64,000 bases of DNA from Cycas panzhihuaensis (Eukaryota > Cycadophyta): assembly GCA_023213395.1 (NCBI GenBank), contig CM041465.1, forward strand, positions 198,531,741-198,595,740, read 5' to 3'. Below are positions 48,269 to 60,975 of this stretch, piece after piece. The position numbers were made by a program, and so were the translations under genes. Under the pieces are notes generated by a model, which was not told where the DNA came from, searched no databases, and saw only the letters and a program-made list of their open reading frames with translations. The first letter of the stretch is position 1, and each line of letters begins with the position of its first letter.

Positions 48269-51200
48269 TGCCTAATGTGAACAACTCCCAAATTGTCTAT
48301 GAATTTTTAGAATTTAACTTTTCCCAATGCCTTTATGAAGATATTTGTTGTTTGGTTTTCAGTGCTACAATAGGCTAATTCAATCTCTTCTACTTATACT
48401 AGTTATTGAATGAAGTGATGTTGAGTCTCGATATTCTACCATGAAAAACTAGATTCTTTTCCATCTGAATAGTGCTCTGATTATCATACCAAATCCTTGT
48501 GGGACCTTTTTGTTTTAACTAAAAATCTAATAGTAATCTTCTCAGCCAAACTAATTCACATATACTTGTAACTACTGCTTTGTACTTTACCTCATTTATA
48601 GATAAGGAAACTATGTTATGGTTCTTGGTACTCTATAAAATAGATGTTGATCCTATATTAAACATATAACATGTTGTTGATTTCTTGTGATCAATGTCTC
48701 CTACCCAATCAGAGTCTGTATAACCTATCAACCAAAATTTTAATGAAGCTTTATAGTATAACCCATATTCTAAAGCTATTTTGAGATAACAGAGAATTCT
48801 CTTTACTGCTTGCCAATAGGTGGTCTTTGGATCTTATATAAATCTAGACATAATACTAACTGAGTGTGTTATACTAGGTTGAGTAGATGTTAAATATATT
48901 AAGCTACCAATTAGTTGTCTATAGAGCATAGGGTTAACTAATGTAGAATCATCTAACTTAGAGAGTTTGATTCCAGTTCTTGCTAGAGTTTCCAAAGATT
49001 TACAATCGATAATCCTAAACTTTTATAATAAATCCAGGGTATATTTCCATTGGGAAATGAAAATAGCCTTCTTATCTTACGATACTTCCAAGCCTAGGAA
49101 GTAATGTATTAGCAATAAATCTATCATCTTAAATTCTTTACACATAGTATCCTTGAATTATCGTAATAAGTGGGAGTCATTTCCAGTATATAGAAAGTCA
49201 CCCACGTAAAGTCCTACTATTAGGATTGAGTCTCCCTTGATTTAAATGTATAGATTAGGATCTGCTTGAGATCTTTCAAAACCTTAATATCTAAAGTATT
49301 TGTCTATGTGAGAATACCAAGCCTTAGGTGTTTGTTTTAATCTACAGAGTGCCTTTTTCAAGTTTATACACTTTGTTTTCAACTCCCTTAACTTCAAAAC
49401 TGAGGGGTTGAGTGACATAAATATCCTCTTCAATATAGCCATTGAGAAAGGCACTTTTAATGTCCATTTGGTAGACTTTCCAACCCATTTGGGTAGCTAA
49501 GCTCATCATCATTCTAACTATTTCTATCTGAGCAATAGGGATAAATATTTCATTATAGTCAATGCCTTCTTTTTAGGCATAACCCTTAGCAACCAATCTA
49601 GTCTTGTATTTATCAATAGATCTATCTGAACAAAACTAGGTTTTGTAGATCCATTTAGTGCTAATAGCCTTTTTATTTGGAGGTAAATTAACTAACTCCC
49701 AAGTGTCATTTTAATGATCGAATGGTATTCCTCTTCCATTACCATTTGTCAAGATGCATGTTTATTAGCCTCATCAAAAGTTTGAGTCTCATGAGATTCC
49801 AATACTTTGGTTATAAGGGCAAAATTAACCCTATGTGAGCATGTGGATCTATGATTATTGTCTGATATGTTGCCTAAGCCATGATTTTGTTGAATGCATT
49901 TTGGAAGATTTGTGGTAGATGTTGAGAGGAAGTTCCCTCCCTATTAGGTTCATTGATGACTCTTCTAGATTCTAGCATAGGAGGCACATACTTGGATTTA
50001 GATGATTTATCAAACTTGATTACAACTTCCTTCTACTTTTCTTGAATATCTTGATTATAGGCATCCTCCTGGAATTTAACATCTGTACTTAACATGACCT
50101 TTTTTTATTTACGGTTATAAACTTTGTATGACTTAGAGGTTTCACTATAGCCAAGGAATATATGTTTGATGTTATGATCATCTAACTTAGATCTCCTTTG
50201 ATCAGGAATGTGAGCATATGTTAGGCATCTGAAGACCCTAAGGTGATATGTACTTGATTTGTAGTCGGTCCAAGCTTCTTCAGGAGTTTTCCACCTAAGG
50301 GATTTGGTGGAGCATCTATTGAGTAGATAAATAATTATATGTGCTGCTTTAGCCTAAAATTCGTATCCTAAATTCTTAGCCTTCAACATGCACCTAGTCA
50401 TTTTGATTATTATGTAATTCTTTCTCTCCACTACACTATTTTATTATGGAGTGTAGGGATTGATGAGTTGTCTTCTAATGCCATGGTGAATACAATAAGC
50501 TTTAAATTCATTAGAGATAAATTCTCCCACATTATTTAATCTTAGGGAAAGTAACTTGTATCCACTTTGTTGCTCCACAAAGGTTTTGAAGTCAACAAAG
50601 TATTGAAATATGTCTCATTTGAATTTGAGGAAAAATACCCATGTCTTCCTTGTGAAATCATCAATAAATATGAGGAAGTATCAGGCACCTACTAATAAGG
50701 GAATATTCATTGGACTGCAGATATCTATATATACCAGTTGAAGTGGACTCGATGTTCGATGACTGGAGTTTAGAAAACTTTTCCTATATTGTTTACCAAA
50801 AAGGCACCTTTCATATAGATTTTTATCTACTTCAATATATGGTAATCTATTTACCATATCTATTATTTCACAAGGGCCCAACTATTGTAGTTAAGATGGC
50901 TAAATCTCCTATGCCATAATTTGCTATCTACTTTAGCTATAGTTTTTAGGGCATAGGTATCTGAAGGAGTAAGAATGAGTTTGAATAATCAATCTTTGGT
51001 CATCTTTCCTTTTACTACTACAACTCTGTTTCCCTTTTTATCCTTGATTACATACTCACTCTTGTCAAACATAACTTTTTAGTCTTCTCCCATTATCTTC
51101 CCTACAAATAATAAATTTTTCTTTAAAGTTGGGACATATAAGACATCATCAAGATGCCTATATTCTCCTATATCCATCATGAGGACTATATTATCCTTAC

Positions 51201-52491
51201 GAACTGATTCGTAGGAGGTATCATTGCAAAACATTATAGATACCTTTCTGCTTTTATCCCAGGTTTGAAATAGATATTCCTTGTCAGTCATGTGGGTTGA
51301 ACAACCTGATTAAATATACTAACTATCATCCTCTTCTTCCTTGGAAGTGAAGTTAGATAAAAATAATCTATTATTGTCCATTAATTCTATTGTGTTATGG
51401 CAACTCCCTTTGGTGGGTGGTCCATGTTTGGAAAAGTATTTATCTTTTGAATGACCTCTTCTATGGTAATAGGAATAATATAAAGGATCTCTCCTTCTAT
51501 AGCCTAAACTTCTACTTCTTGAAAGAGATCTGTGAATATTAGAAGATCTATCTATTTCCTCACAATGTGGGGGTGGATTGCCCTTTTATTTATTATCATA
51601 ATAGTCCTGATTTAACCTTAAGGATTGAACATTCCCTTGATAGTTTAGATAATATGTATGTCCCTTAAATTATTTTCCTTGGTTTGGGTACCTAGAAGGA
51701 TTCATATTTTATTGATTTCCTCCTTACCTCCTTTGATGTAGGCCTTAATACTTAGGAGGGTCTTATATTACATTACTTCTAGGGTTTCTATCTCTTCTCT
51801 TGGGAGGTGATTCCCTAGATCTTAAAGTTCTTACTTGGGAGTTTGATTGAATTCTAGCCTTAGTGGGAAAGGCATGCTCAAGCAATTCATTGGTATTATG
51901 TTGTTCTTTGACCAACATTAGCATAATACTTGGTTGCTCTATTTTTAGTATACTTAGATCCTTTGACATTCCTATGCTTATTGCAATAATTTCAAATCTT
52001 TTAATGGTACCAACACATCTTAAGATTCTTTCAACCACCTTTTGTTCTGTCAAAGTATCCCCAAGGGACCTCATTTGGTTGATTATATCTTGAACTTTAG
52101 TCATAAACTTGATTATTGATTCTGTGGTCATCACTCTCAAATTCTAAAACTTGCTTCTAAGGTTTTGGAGCTTAGAGGAAGTAACTCCTTCATGGATCAA
52201 TTTGAGTGTATTCCATGCTTCTTTTGATGTGGTTGATTCTCTAACACGAGAGAAAACATAGTCTTCTAATGCATAAAATATGAGGGCAAGAGCTCTGTTA
52301 TCTTTTTTGATGTTCTCTTTGTAAGTGGATTTTTCAGCATCAGTTGCATTCTGTCCTAACTCACTATATCCTATTTTTACAATCTCCCACATATCATTAG
52401 CTATGAGAATGCGTCCCATCCTTCTCCTCTAATTTAGAAAGTTATTTCCATCAAATTTAAAAATGATCATATTATTAAATTTAAAGGCCAT
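48269..52491 (-). pseudogene. copia-3 Gag-Pol polyprotein (decayed)
   Basis: Starts MAFKFNNMIIFKFDGNNFL at 52491. The UBN2-type Gag runs to about 51763 with one early stop in its middle. The zinc knuckle at 51436-51477 has all three cysteines changed to tyrosine (YSYYHRRGHSKDKY). The protease motif is SGCSTHMTD near 51300 with its aspartate lost. Integrase: IDICSPM with D, LRLNNVGEF where the second D is N, and NSVVERKN with E. The RT active site near 49200 reads YVGD instead of YVDD. RNase H follows toward 48300. Frameshifts and stops throughout. Confidence 0.88.
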
Positions 52492-55400
52492 TTTTAGCTA
52501 AGGTTTTTAAAAATTTGGTAAATAAGATGAGATTTACAAATGTTTAAATTTGAAATTTAACCTAAGTGATAATATCTAAGGTTTTACCTAAAGTTTTTAA
52601 AGTGGACTTGTCCTTAATAAGGCTTCTAGGCTCTAAGTTTAGGGGTCTCTAAGGGAAACCTTTAGTTGTTATTTTGTCTAGTGGCACCTACCTACAAGTG
52701 GAAAAATAGGGACCCAATATACTAGTACAGGACCTCAAGGCTTGATATATTTCAATACGTAGGATTCTATGAAGGTTTTACACCCCCTTGAGTTGTGGAT
52801 CCACCTGAATCGGACTTATGCTTAGTGACAAATCTTGCGGTGAAGGCTATATGATCCAAGACACTTACCCTCTCTAGGTCTAGCCTTATTCTTTAAATAC
52901 TAAATAAGGACAGGTTCTCCAGCTCAGCCTACCACCTAATATACCTTATAGCTGATGAATTTCCTCATCTAATATGAGTAGGTCAGTTAGCATATACATA
53001 GTGGTAACTTTAGAGGTCCTAACCATTCCCTTTATAAGGCTATAAATATAATATGATTGATTTGGGAGTTATCTTTTTAATGTGAGAATATATTAATTAA
53101 AATTGTGGTCTTACTTAAGTTTTACAAAGTTCCTTTTATGTAGGAAATAAAGTAACTCAAAAAATAAATCTACTAAATAAGATAAATTCAAAAATTAACT
53201 TGTGTAAAATAGAAATGTCGTTCAAACTTTCAAATGAATATATGTAGTAAACTTTTCTTCAAATATTACTAAAGTAAATAAATAAAGTAATGAACCTTTT
53301 CTTCTTGAAGTAAGCCAAAGAACATAAAATAATATGCAAACTAGTTCTTCCAACTTGATTTGTTTGTAGAAGGAAACAAGAATCTATATACTCCTTTAAT
53401 GCTTTTAAAATGTAAAACTCAACTTTATTGCATTCAATGATAAATAAATAATTGTATTTTCAACTAATTCTTGTAGCTTTAAAAAGTAATAAGGAACTAA
53501 AGCCTTTAAATAAGAATGAAATTCCTTTTTTGTCAAAATATGTAGGACAATGAGAATAACTAATTATCCCTTTAAAAAGCAAAATAGCTATATGAAAAAC
53601 CTAAAATTTTGAAGTAGAACCTTTTCTTAAAATAATAAAAATACCAGAAAGTTATAAGTATTCAATGAATAATGTAGGAAATAAATAGATTAAATATAAA
53701 TTGTACCCAATTATTGAATTTATACCACTTAGGTTGCTAAAAGCTCTCAGTGCTAAAAAGATAACTCTTAGCTACAAAACAACTTAAAAATATATATACA
53801 TGAATCAATAGTAGCTTTAAGAATCAATTAATAATGATCAATGATGTAAGTATAATCCTTTTGAAACAATAAAATGCTTAAAGAGTTATAAAATCAAGCC
53901 TATCTAAGATGAACAAGAAGCTCAAGTTGACCAACTTCAAACACCTTTAAGATGATGTTAGTTTGGAGTAAAACTTATTCTAATATGAAGAGTATTAAAA
54001 ACTGTTTCTTATAGATCCAACTGTTTAAAAAATGGGCTCATAGAACTCAAGATATTAATGAATATATATGAGGACCCTTTCAAGGATTTAAAATATAACC
54101 ACGATACTTAAATACTATAAAATTTAAATTATAATTTTGTAGAATGATATGAAAATAGTCATATATGGATTAGAGATCCCGTAGTATGTCTCAAGCTAAA
54201 GAAACTTAGAAAACATTACTTTATTATTGCTAAAAATAATGAACTAAGACAAATAGGTTATCTTAACTTTACTGTCTTTGAAAACCTACAAAACAACTTC
54301 AAATTAGATTAAAAAATATACCATCATGTAGAAAATCAAACCATCTTTTCAACAGAATAGACAGTTCAAAAGATTGAGATCGTATTCCAAAGTTATTGTA
54401 AAAATGGTAAGAAGACCTCTTTATGGTTAGTAAAATAACTATTAAAAGAAGGGTCACTTTAACTAAATAAATCTTAGCCAAAACAAACTCAAATTTGATA
54501 AATGAATAGTCTATGTTATAGCTCTCTGAAAATCAAACATAATGGAACTAGTTTCACTAAAATTTGATATGCTAGTGAGGATATATAGTGAAAAAAGTAA
54601 TAAAGTCTCTATGAGAAAAAATATAAAAGAAACTTTATAATCAAAATGTTGGTTAGCCCCTTTAACATGAGGACTGAGGTTGTATGAGGGTTCAACATGA
54701 CCAAGATGGGGGATAAAAGGTTTGGACTCCAAACACTACAATATAATTGAATTTTTATAAACTTTTAATAAAATAAAATCAAATTAAAAGTGATCAAAGG
54801 CAACATCTACAAGATTTTGACATCTGCAGTAGAGAAGAAGAAGAAAGATCAATTTAAATTAATCCAAAATAGAAACTGATGCCAATGAAATCATAGGGGA
54901 GCTTAGATATAGGGCTTACAATGGATCCAGTGAGGAAATTTGACTGAAAAATGACTTCAAAATGATGATTTTTTCTCACATACATGAAGAAGGGTGCATG
55001 AGAATACAGAGGTTCTAGGGCATTGAAACTATATCAAATAATGATAAAACTTAATAAAATTATAGAGAGAGGGGTGCATCACATAGATGGAGGTGTCGTA
55101 ATAGATGACAGTATAAAAGATGCCCTAGATTATGAGAACAAAGCTACCAAAGTCTAAGGGTCACAATAGATTATACAACGAGGAACCAAGTTGGATGAGG
55201 CCTTAAACTACTTTAAAACTCCTTTATCAGGTGCTAGGAGTGGGTGTAAGGCTCTCAAAAATACCAAAGAAGGTGCAACAAGCGAAAATAATATAGATTT
55301 GTAAAAAAATATGAAGAAAACTGAGAGAGATGAAGCTTTGGAGAGAGATATCTCTCAAATAGATGGATGAAAAAATAAATCATCTTCACTACTAGATGGA

Positions 55401-55642
55401 GCACTCAAACACGATCAAAACGAGTAGTCTTATAGCATAGTTTTGATGATTCTATAATAACTTGAAGTGAGTTGAATAAAGACAAGCAATAGAAAACCAA
55501 GGCTCTAAAAAAACATACAAAAATATATTATGAAAATAACAATGTAATATAAGGTAAAACTTTAATATTTATCAATATGATGTCATGTACATTCTATACA
55601 ACATAAAATGAAAGCTATGAAACTCATGCAAAAGTTAACGGA
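52492..55642 (-). other. Untranslated leader of copia-3
   Basis: About 3.15 kb between primer site and gag, AT-rich and without a meaningful ORF. The gag-proximal part (52620-53045) is the conserved leader block with GAGAGG/GTAAGT at 52862-52874. Confidence 0.7.
52620..53045 (-). repeat. Conserved leader block, copia-3 copy
   Basis: Homologous to 26356-26765 (+ strand) over about 400 bp. It ends about 130 bp before the gag start; the copia-2 copy ends about 30 bp before its gag. Confidence 0.8.
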
Positions 55643-55656
55643 GCACTCTGATATAA
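55643..55656 (-). promoter_or_regulatory. Primer-binding site of copia-3
   Basis: The minus strand reads TTATATCAGAGTGC, a decayed Met-tRNA site (TGG changed to TTA). Confidence 0.65.
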
Positions 55657-55658
55657 AA

Positions 55659-56020
55659 TTAAGGACATGTGAGGTGCAGAATAGGATAATTAACTTGGTA
55701 AGTGCATTATAACTCACTTTGAGTTAATAATTCTGAATGATTTGAGGGTAGTGTTAACAAATGCCAGGGCAATATTCCCACCCCTTTTATAAGAGATTTT
55801 GGGGAGGTGGCAAGCACCTCCACCTAACCTACTAATATTTCAAATTAGTATTAAAAAAGAAAAGTAATAAATCTGCACATACCTTAATAGTAATTTGTCA
55901 ACATTTTGGGTAGCTTATGGGGCCTATTATGTGGCCCAAGATGCCCTAGGGAGCCCTAAAGGTGGCTTTGAGGGGCCCTAGGTGCATGGTAGCAAATGTA
56001 ACTTGGGTATTATCCCAACA
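55659..56020 (-). repeat. 5' LTR of copia-3
   Basis: On minus it starts TGTTGGGATAATACCC. A TATAAAA box (55785-55791 on +) follows a perfect 7-bp-arm hairpin, GGAGGTG/CACCTCC (55803-55821). Confidence 0.88.
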
Positions 56021-56025
56021 AGTTT

Positions 56026-57059
56026 CATTTCAATTTTAGATCTTTTTCTTTTAAGAATCATAGCCTTCATTGAGTGAACCAATTTGGTGAATCAAATAAG
56101 TTTTAATTTTTAAATTATTTCTTACCATTTAAGCATTTATAGTAAATTTATAGGATAGATTTAGCTTTAATCCACAAATTGATTATCATCAGATTAAGTC
56201 ACCCATTTTCCTTTATTGCTCTTGTTCATAATGCATGCAAAGATGTAGTTCTTAGTGGAAAGATGAATGGAAAGGAAGGTACCTAAATGAAGTAACCATA
56301 CTCTCTCTCATTGAGTTTTGGGTCACTCTTGATAATCATTTCCTATCAAAATTATCTAGCTATCATAAAAATATTGCTAGAATTTTGATAGACATTACTA
56401 AATTGAATTTAAGTTTTAAATTCAATAATTTAATTTATAGATATTATATCTTATTTAGTTTGTTGGTCTTGTTTTAAAATGGTTACATTCAAAAGAAAGG
56501 AAAAATCATTACTTAGTTGCATTACTAAAAGGTACCAACCTTATCCTTACTTTTTTTAATTGTTGCATTATCTTTAAGCCATATAAAAGTAAGAAGAAAT
56601 GAATTTATATATTTATTATTAGTTTAAGCTAATAGAATGATTGATTAGATCATTAGTTGAAGTGTTGTTCTTATTTTCTTAAAAAAAGACATAAGAAAGA
56701 AAGTGGTTTTATTATTTTCATCAAGGTTATATTGGATCTCTTATATTTATTACTTTCTTTTATATTTAGTAATTAGATCATAAAATAATTAAAATGAAAG
56801 TGAAGGAATTACAACTAAGATAAATGTAATAGTAATTGAAGAATTTAAAGTTTCTTTTATTTTTCTTCCTTGATTAGGGTGTAGTTTTTCTTTTCACATA
56901 ATGTTATTAAAAACAAAAAGATTCTTCATTTTATTTTAAAATAGTTATGTTAGTATGTGTTTAGTATTTCTTTAAGTAGCTAGGTTATTTACATACAATC
57001 ATAAATTGCATCCTTAGTTACATGTTATAGAGTTGCTTGACCTTTCATACCTTACTAAA
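56026..57059. other. AT-rich stretch, no gene recognised
   Basis: No coding similarity or clear repeat seen. Confidence 0.5.
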
Positions 57060-57330
57060 ATAGGGGCCTTGCCATGGGAATAACACTCGTTAAAATTATC
57101 ACTCCTACACATACTAGTGGGCATCCTAAAGGCTACTACTTGGCTATCTTTATATAAAGTGAAGGACCTAAAGTGATAATTAAGACCTTGGAGATATAAG
57201 GAGAAACTAGGTAGACCTAGAGAGGGTAAGTCCCACAGTTGTTCTAAAGTACAAGTCCTTAGTCAGGAGTTATCATTTTTGTTCTAACACACTTGGGGAT
57301 CACTCAATATACCAAGGTAAATTTGTAGTT
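57060..57330 (+). repeat. Orphan copy of the conserved leader block
   Basis: AAATTATCACT, AGTGATAATTAAGA and CTAGACC-like GTAGACCTAGAGAGGGTAAGTCCC (motif 57220-57234) match copia-2 in order. No LTR, primer site or gag was seen around it. Confidence 0.6.
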
Positions 57331-58024
57331 ATATCTAATAACCAAACCTTAGACAACACAGTCTCAACACTAAGGACTATAGTCATTCTAAAGATCTCTT
57401 ATTTCATTAGGCCCTATTTTGTAAAATAACATTTGTACATATACACCATTATACCTTATCATAGCCATTCAAATGAGAGAATCCCCTTCCTCTCTAAGAA
57501 GGAGGGGATTGAGTGGCATTCAAGGCATCTTAGTTCATCATCATGGGGTAAAGGATCTACAACTTTATCTTAAGGTGTAGTACATACCTCCCTCAAACTA
57601 ATTACTTATTCCTATATGTCCTCCTCAGTTTAGTGATCCTAGTCCTTTAAAATTGCTTCTATAGAAGCCTTAGTAGTTATGTAAGCTTATGTTTCCCTCT
57701 AAAGTTCCATCTTAAAGGATGCTTAATCATGTTATAAATGTGAGATGCACCATACCCAAACCTTTCTATAAAGATCCATGTTTAAGTATTACATAACAAA
57801 CATAATCTTAACATAATGATGCTTGAAATGATAAACTTCATAATAATGTTTAAAGACTTATTTGAAAGTGGCAACCTAATCATAAAGTAGAAAGTGACCA
57901 TCCATCTAAAGTTAGGGAGGCTGAAGCCATCATTGTAATAGAAAAAAAAAAATTGAAATCAAAGAACCAGACACTAAGACCCATTTTTTTATAGTATAAG
58001 ACTATAGTTGTGTAAGCCCCTAGG

Positions 58025-58063
<39 letters not shown>

Positions 58064-59169
58064 ATTTTTTATTTGAGCTACAAAGAGAATACTTATGGCC
58101 TCAAGAGTAATAGCATGTAAGTGAAAGTATGAATGAACTAAAATAGTATAAAAGAAAATACTAGCATAAACCCTTATAAATTGGAAGGATTAACTTTAAA
58201 CTTGGTTTATATAATGATGTAAACCTAAGGGTTATGTGGCCAAGGTATTAGTCATCATAGCAAGGTTTATATGATGTCTAATATATTAGCCATATGACCA
58301 TAAAACTTGGTTTGATAACTAATATATTGGCTAAATAACTCTTGGAAACATCATCACAATCCTCATAATCTCATTTATGTACTTAATTATATATTAGATA
58401 TATATTAATCAGTTAATCCTTGAATTCGATCCATCTATAATCTTGAGAACATATTAATATCCTTTAATTGTGGATGATAATGAAATTCTAGAATTTATTA
58501 AAGGAGTTTATATTTTTATTTCATGTCTATAGGTGATTGTGGGGCAATGTTATTTCTTCGTATACTTACAATGGTGACCCACAATCATAGTTTTTATCTA
58601 TAGTTTTATAATATTTTTTATTATAATCTTCTTTTGTGCCCTTATAGAAAAAAAATACTACCCTCATATGTGATATCATGAAAACCCTTATTAATAAGCC
58701 CAAAATATAACTACTTCATAAATGTCAAAATTTTATCATGTACCCTATACTTCTTTAATTTTCTTTAAACCCTAGTTTCCCTTGTAGGATAATTTTATTT
58801 TGTTTATATAACAACATATATTCATTATGATGCCTTTACTAAATATCACGTGCTATATATAAATCCTCAACATATTTCTAACCCTTCATAAATTAATTAT
58901 GTTTAATATACCTTTTAATTAACAACATGTAATATATCGTTTGTGTGGGTCTACTACTTATTTCATAAATTGATGGGATATTAGCTTGTGCTTCATTACT
59001 TTATGCTTCATATTCTTCATTCAATCCTATCATTTTTATTATTTTGTATTTTTTTCTTAATAGATAAAGTGCTAAAAAAAAACCTTTGACTAAAAGAAAA
59101 TCCATAAGCTAAGTAGACACAAAATTCCATGAATAAAAATTGGATAAGAGAGATGTCAATACTTATCTA
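57331..59169. other. AT-rich stretch, no gene recognised
   Basis: Contains a (CT)n run at 58030-58061 and otherwise no feature I could name. Confidence 0.5.
58030..58061. repeat. (CT)n microsatellite, 32 bp
   Basis: Uninterrupted alternating C and T. Confidence 0.95.
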
Positions 59170-59505
59170 TTTACTTCTACTTATTATGAGGTTAGGCAAG
59201 ATTGTTAGCTTTACAAAACCTTAGTCATGTTTATAGGGAATCAATCTGTATAGGTGGATTTAACTAACAATAATTCTTCCTTATCACATTATATTGATGG
59301 GTTTATCTAATACTTGCATGCTTCGAATATATGAAACCAACATATATATAAATGATTTTCATAATAAATCAATATATAAATATGCCATCAATTTATTATA
59401 TTCATCATGTAGTTTGATCATCTATATGTAGCTTCATCATTCCTATACAATGCTTTCATCACCTTCATCTTACCCTAGAATCACAGTCACATGTCATTGG
59501 AATAA
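59170..59505. repeat. Diverged repeat R, copy 2
   Basis: Homologous to 38900-39270. It lies 170 bp left of the primer site of LTR-X copy 2, so probably leader of that element (minus strand). Confidence 0.6.
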
Positions 59506-59673
59506 CTATCATAATCAAGATTTTAACTTATCAATTCACACCTCACATTGGATCTTGTACTAGGTTTATGTTGGCTTATCTGCTAGCTCCAATGGGTCAT
59601 GTATAAGCTTGTTACATACTTCTATAAAATCTTTCATAATATGGATCTCATACCATGTTACAATTTAGAATTT

Positions 59674-59686
59674 AACTCTAATACCA
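59674..59686 (-). promoter_or_regulatory. Primer-binding site beside LTR-X copy 2
   Basis: The minus strand reads TGGTATTAGAGTT, one transition from the standard Met-tRNA site. Confidence 0.75.
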
Positions 59687-59944
59687 TATTATGATATACT
59701 CATAATATATAATAAAAGCATATCAAACATGTATAATCAATGGATCATATCATGAGGAACGTACACAATTCATGTATATAAAGATTAACATATTAAGTAA
59801 TAACATAAATCATAAAGTATAAGTATTAAAAAGCATTACTATAATCATTCACCATAAGAGACAATAGATTTACATATAAAAAACCTAATATGGGAAAAAC
59901 CATAGGAGAGGGTTGGAGTTGAGAGCTCCTCTTTAGATATTAAA
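59687..59944 (-). repeat. LTR-X, copy 2 (truncated)
   Basis: Aligns with the first 260 bp of 35320-35793 (for example AAACATRTAT, GGAGTTGRGAGCTCCTCTT) and stops where the copia-4 LTR begins. Confidence 0.75.
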
Positions 59945-60278
59945 TGTTGAAAATATAGCAGAAAGTAGACTGGAGTAGGTAAACATTAATCTTAACCTAT
60001 ATTGAAAATGCATTCGAAATACATCATTATATTGAAGCTATAGTTGAAGAGTATACAAATATTCTAAACTATGTGGTATTGAAGAACACCAGGGTTGTGC
60101 ACCTTGTAAGATATATAGTTATGAAGGAGGAGAGAAACCTCCTTAACCTCCATAATTTAAAATAATATAAAATAATACACAACTTAACATTAAAATAAAC
60201 TTACCTAACTTATCATTAACATGTGTGAACTCGCATGTTTCTAAGATGGGAGTGGGGTGAAGAACATTAACCCTAACA
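59945..60278 (-). repeat. 3' LTR of copia-4
   Basis: On + it runs TGTTGA to CCCTAACA, 334 bp. Related in layout to the copia-3 LTR, including a GGAGG/CCTCC hairpin at 60126-60142. Followed by a purine tract on minus (GGGAGAATA). The matching 5' LTR was not found in the window. Confidence 0.65.
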
Positions 60279-60489
60279 TATTCTCCCTTAATGTTCATCA
60301 CGATTATCTTTTATTTCTCCTTGAGTTTATGAAATAAATACTTTAGAAAGACTTTGAATATTTATCTTTTAGCTTGATAGTCATCATCCTTGATGTAGTC
60401 AACAATTTATCTTATCATCCTTTCAACAAAGTGTGTCATTTTAATATTATATGGTTTAAATAACTTCTAAGTGAAACTTGATTTGAATG

Positions 60490-60975
60490 AGTAGAGATAG
60501 CTTTGTCTTGCTCTTTGTCTTTTACTTTAGTCAAGTCCAAGGTATACATCATCTAACCAAATGTAATATTGTAGTCTTTACTTTTATTAAAATCTACATT
60601 GGTATAAGTAGCATTAGTCTTTTCATCAAAATGCACCTCCTCTAACATCTGCTTCACAGGAAAAACATCATCAATATAATTAGTAATATTAAATTCTAAG
60701 GTATCTCCCATGTAAATCAATTATAAAGTATTCCATACAACTTTGGTTATGGTCATTTCACAAATATTAGAAAATACATTATCACCTATGGTACAAAATA
60801 ATAGTACTAGTGCTTCATTATCTTTTTTCATATCTTCTTTGATATTTGGTTCATATCCATCTTTTACATATTTCCAAAGGTAATTTGAAATAAAGTATAT
60901 TTTCATTATTATACTCCATAGTTAAAAATCATTTCCATCAAATATAGGAAAGCTTATGTTACTTAGATTCATTGC
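60490..60975 (-). pseudogene. copia-4 Gag, N-terminal part
   Basis: Starts MAMNLSNISFPIFDGNDF near 60975 and continues YLWKYVKDGYEPNIKEDMKK, DNEALVLLFCTIGDNVFSNI and TKVVWNTL, matching copia-3 Gag (IKKDNRALALIFYALEDYVF, SKEAWNTL). Two in-frame stops, then a short tail toward the purine tract near 60290. Confidence 0.78.

Larger units (their letters stand above)
47923..56020 (-). mobile_element. copia-3: Ty1/copia LTR retrotransposon with 3.1-kb leader
   Basis: On the minus strand: 5' LTR 55659-56020, primer site, leader, Gag-Pol, purine tract, 3' LTR 47923-48255. The 5-bp duplication is GGTTT at 47918-47922 and AGTTT at 56021-56025, one transition apart. The LTRs differ at about 15 percent, and the 3' LTR lacks 29 bp present in the 5' LTR. 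Confidence 0.9.

Noticed and set aside
58530-58575. GATTGTGGGGCAATGTTATTTC resembles the outer end of the gypsy-1 LTR (GGGGCAATGT identical)
   Set aside because: Similarity does not extend far enough to call an LTR; could be chance.
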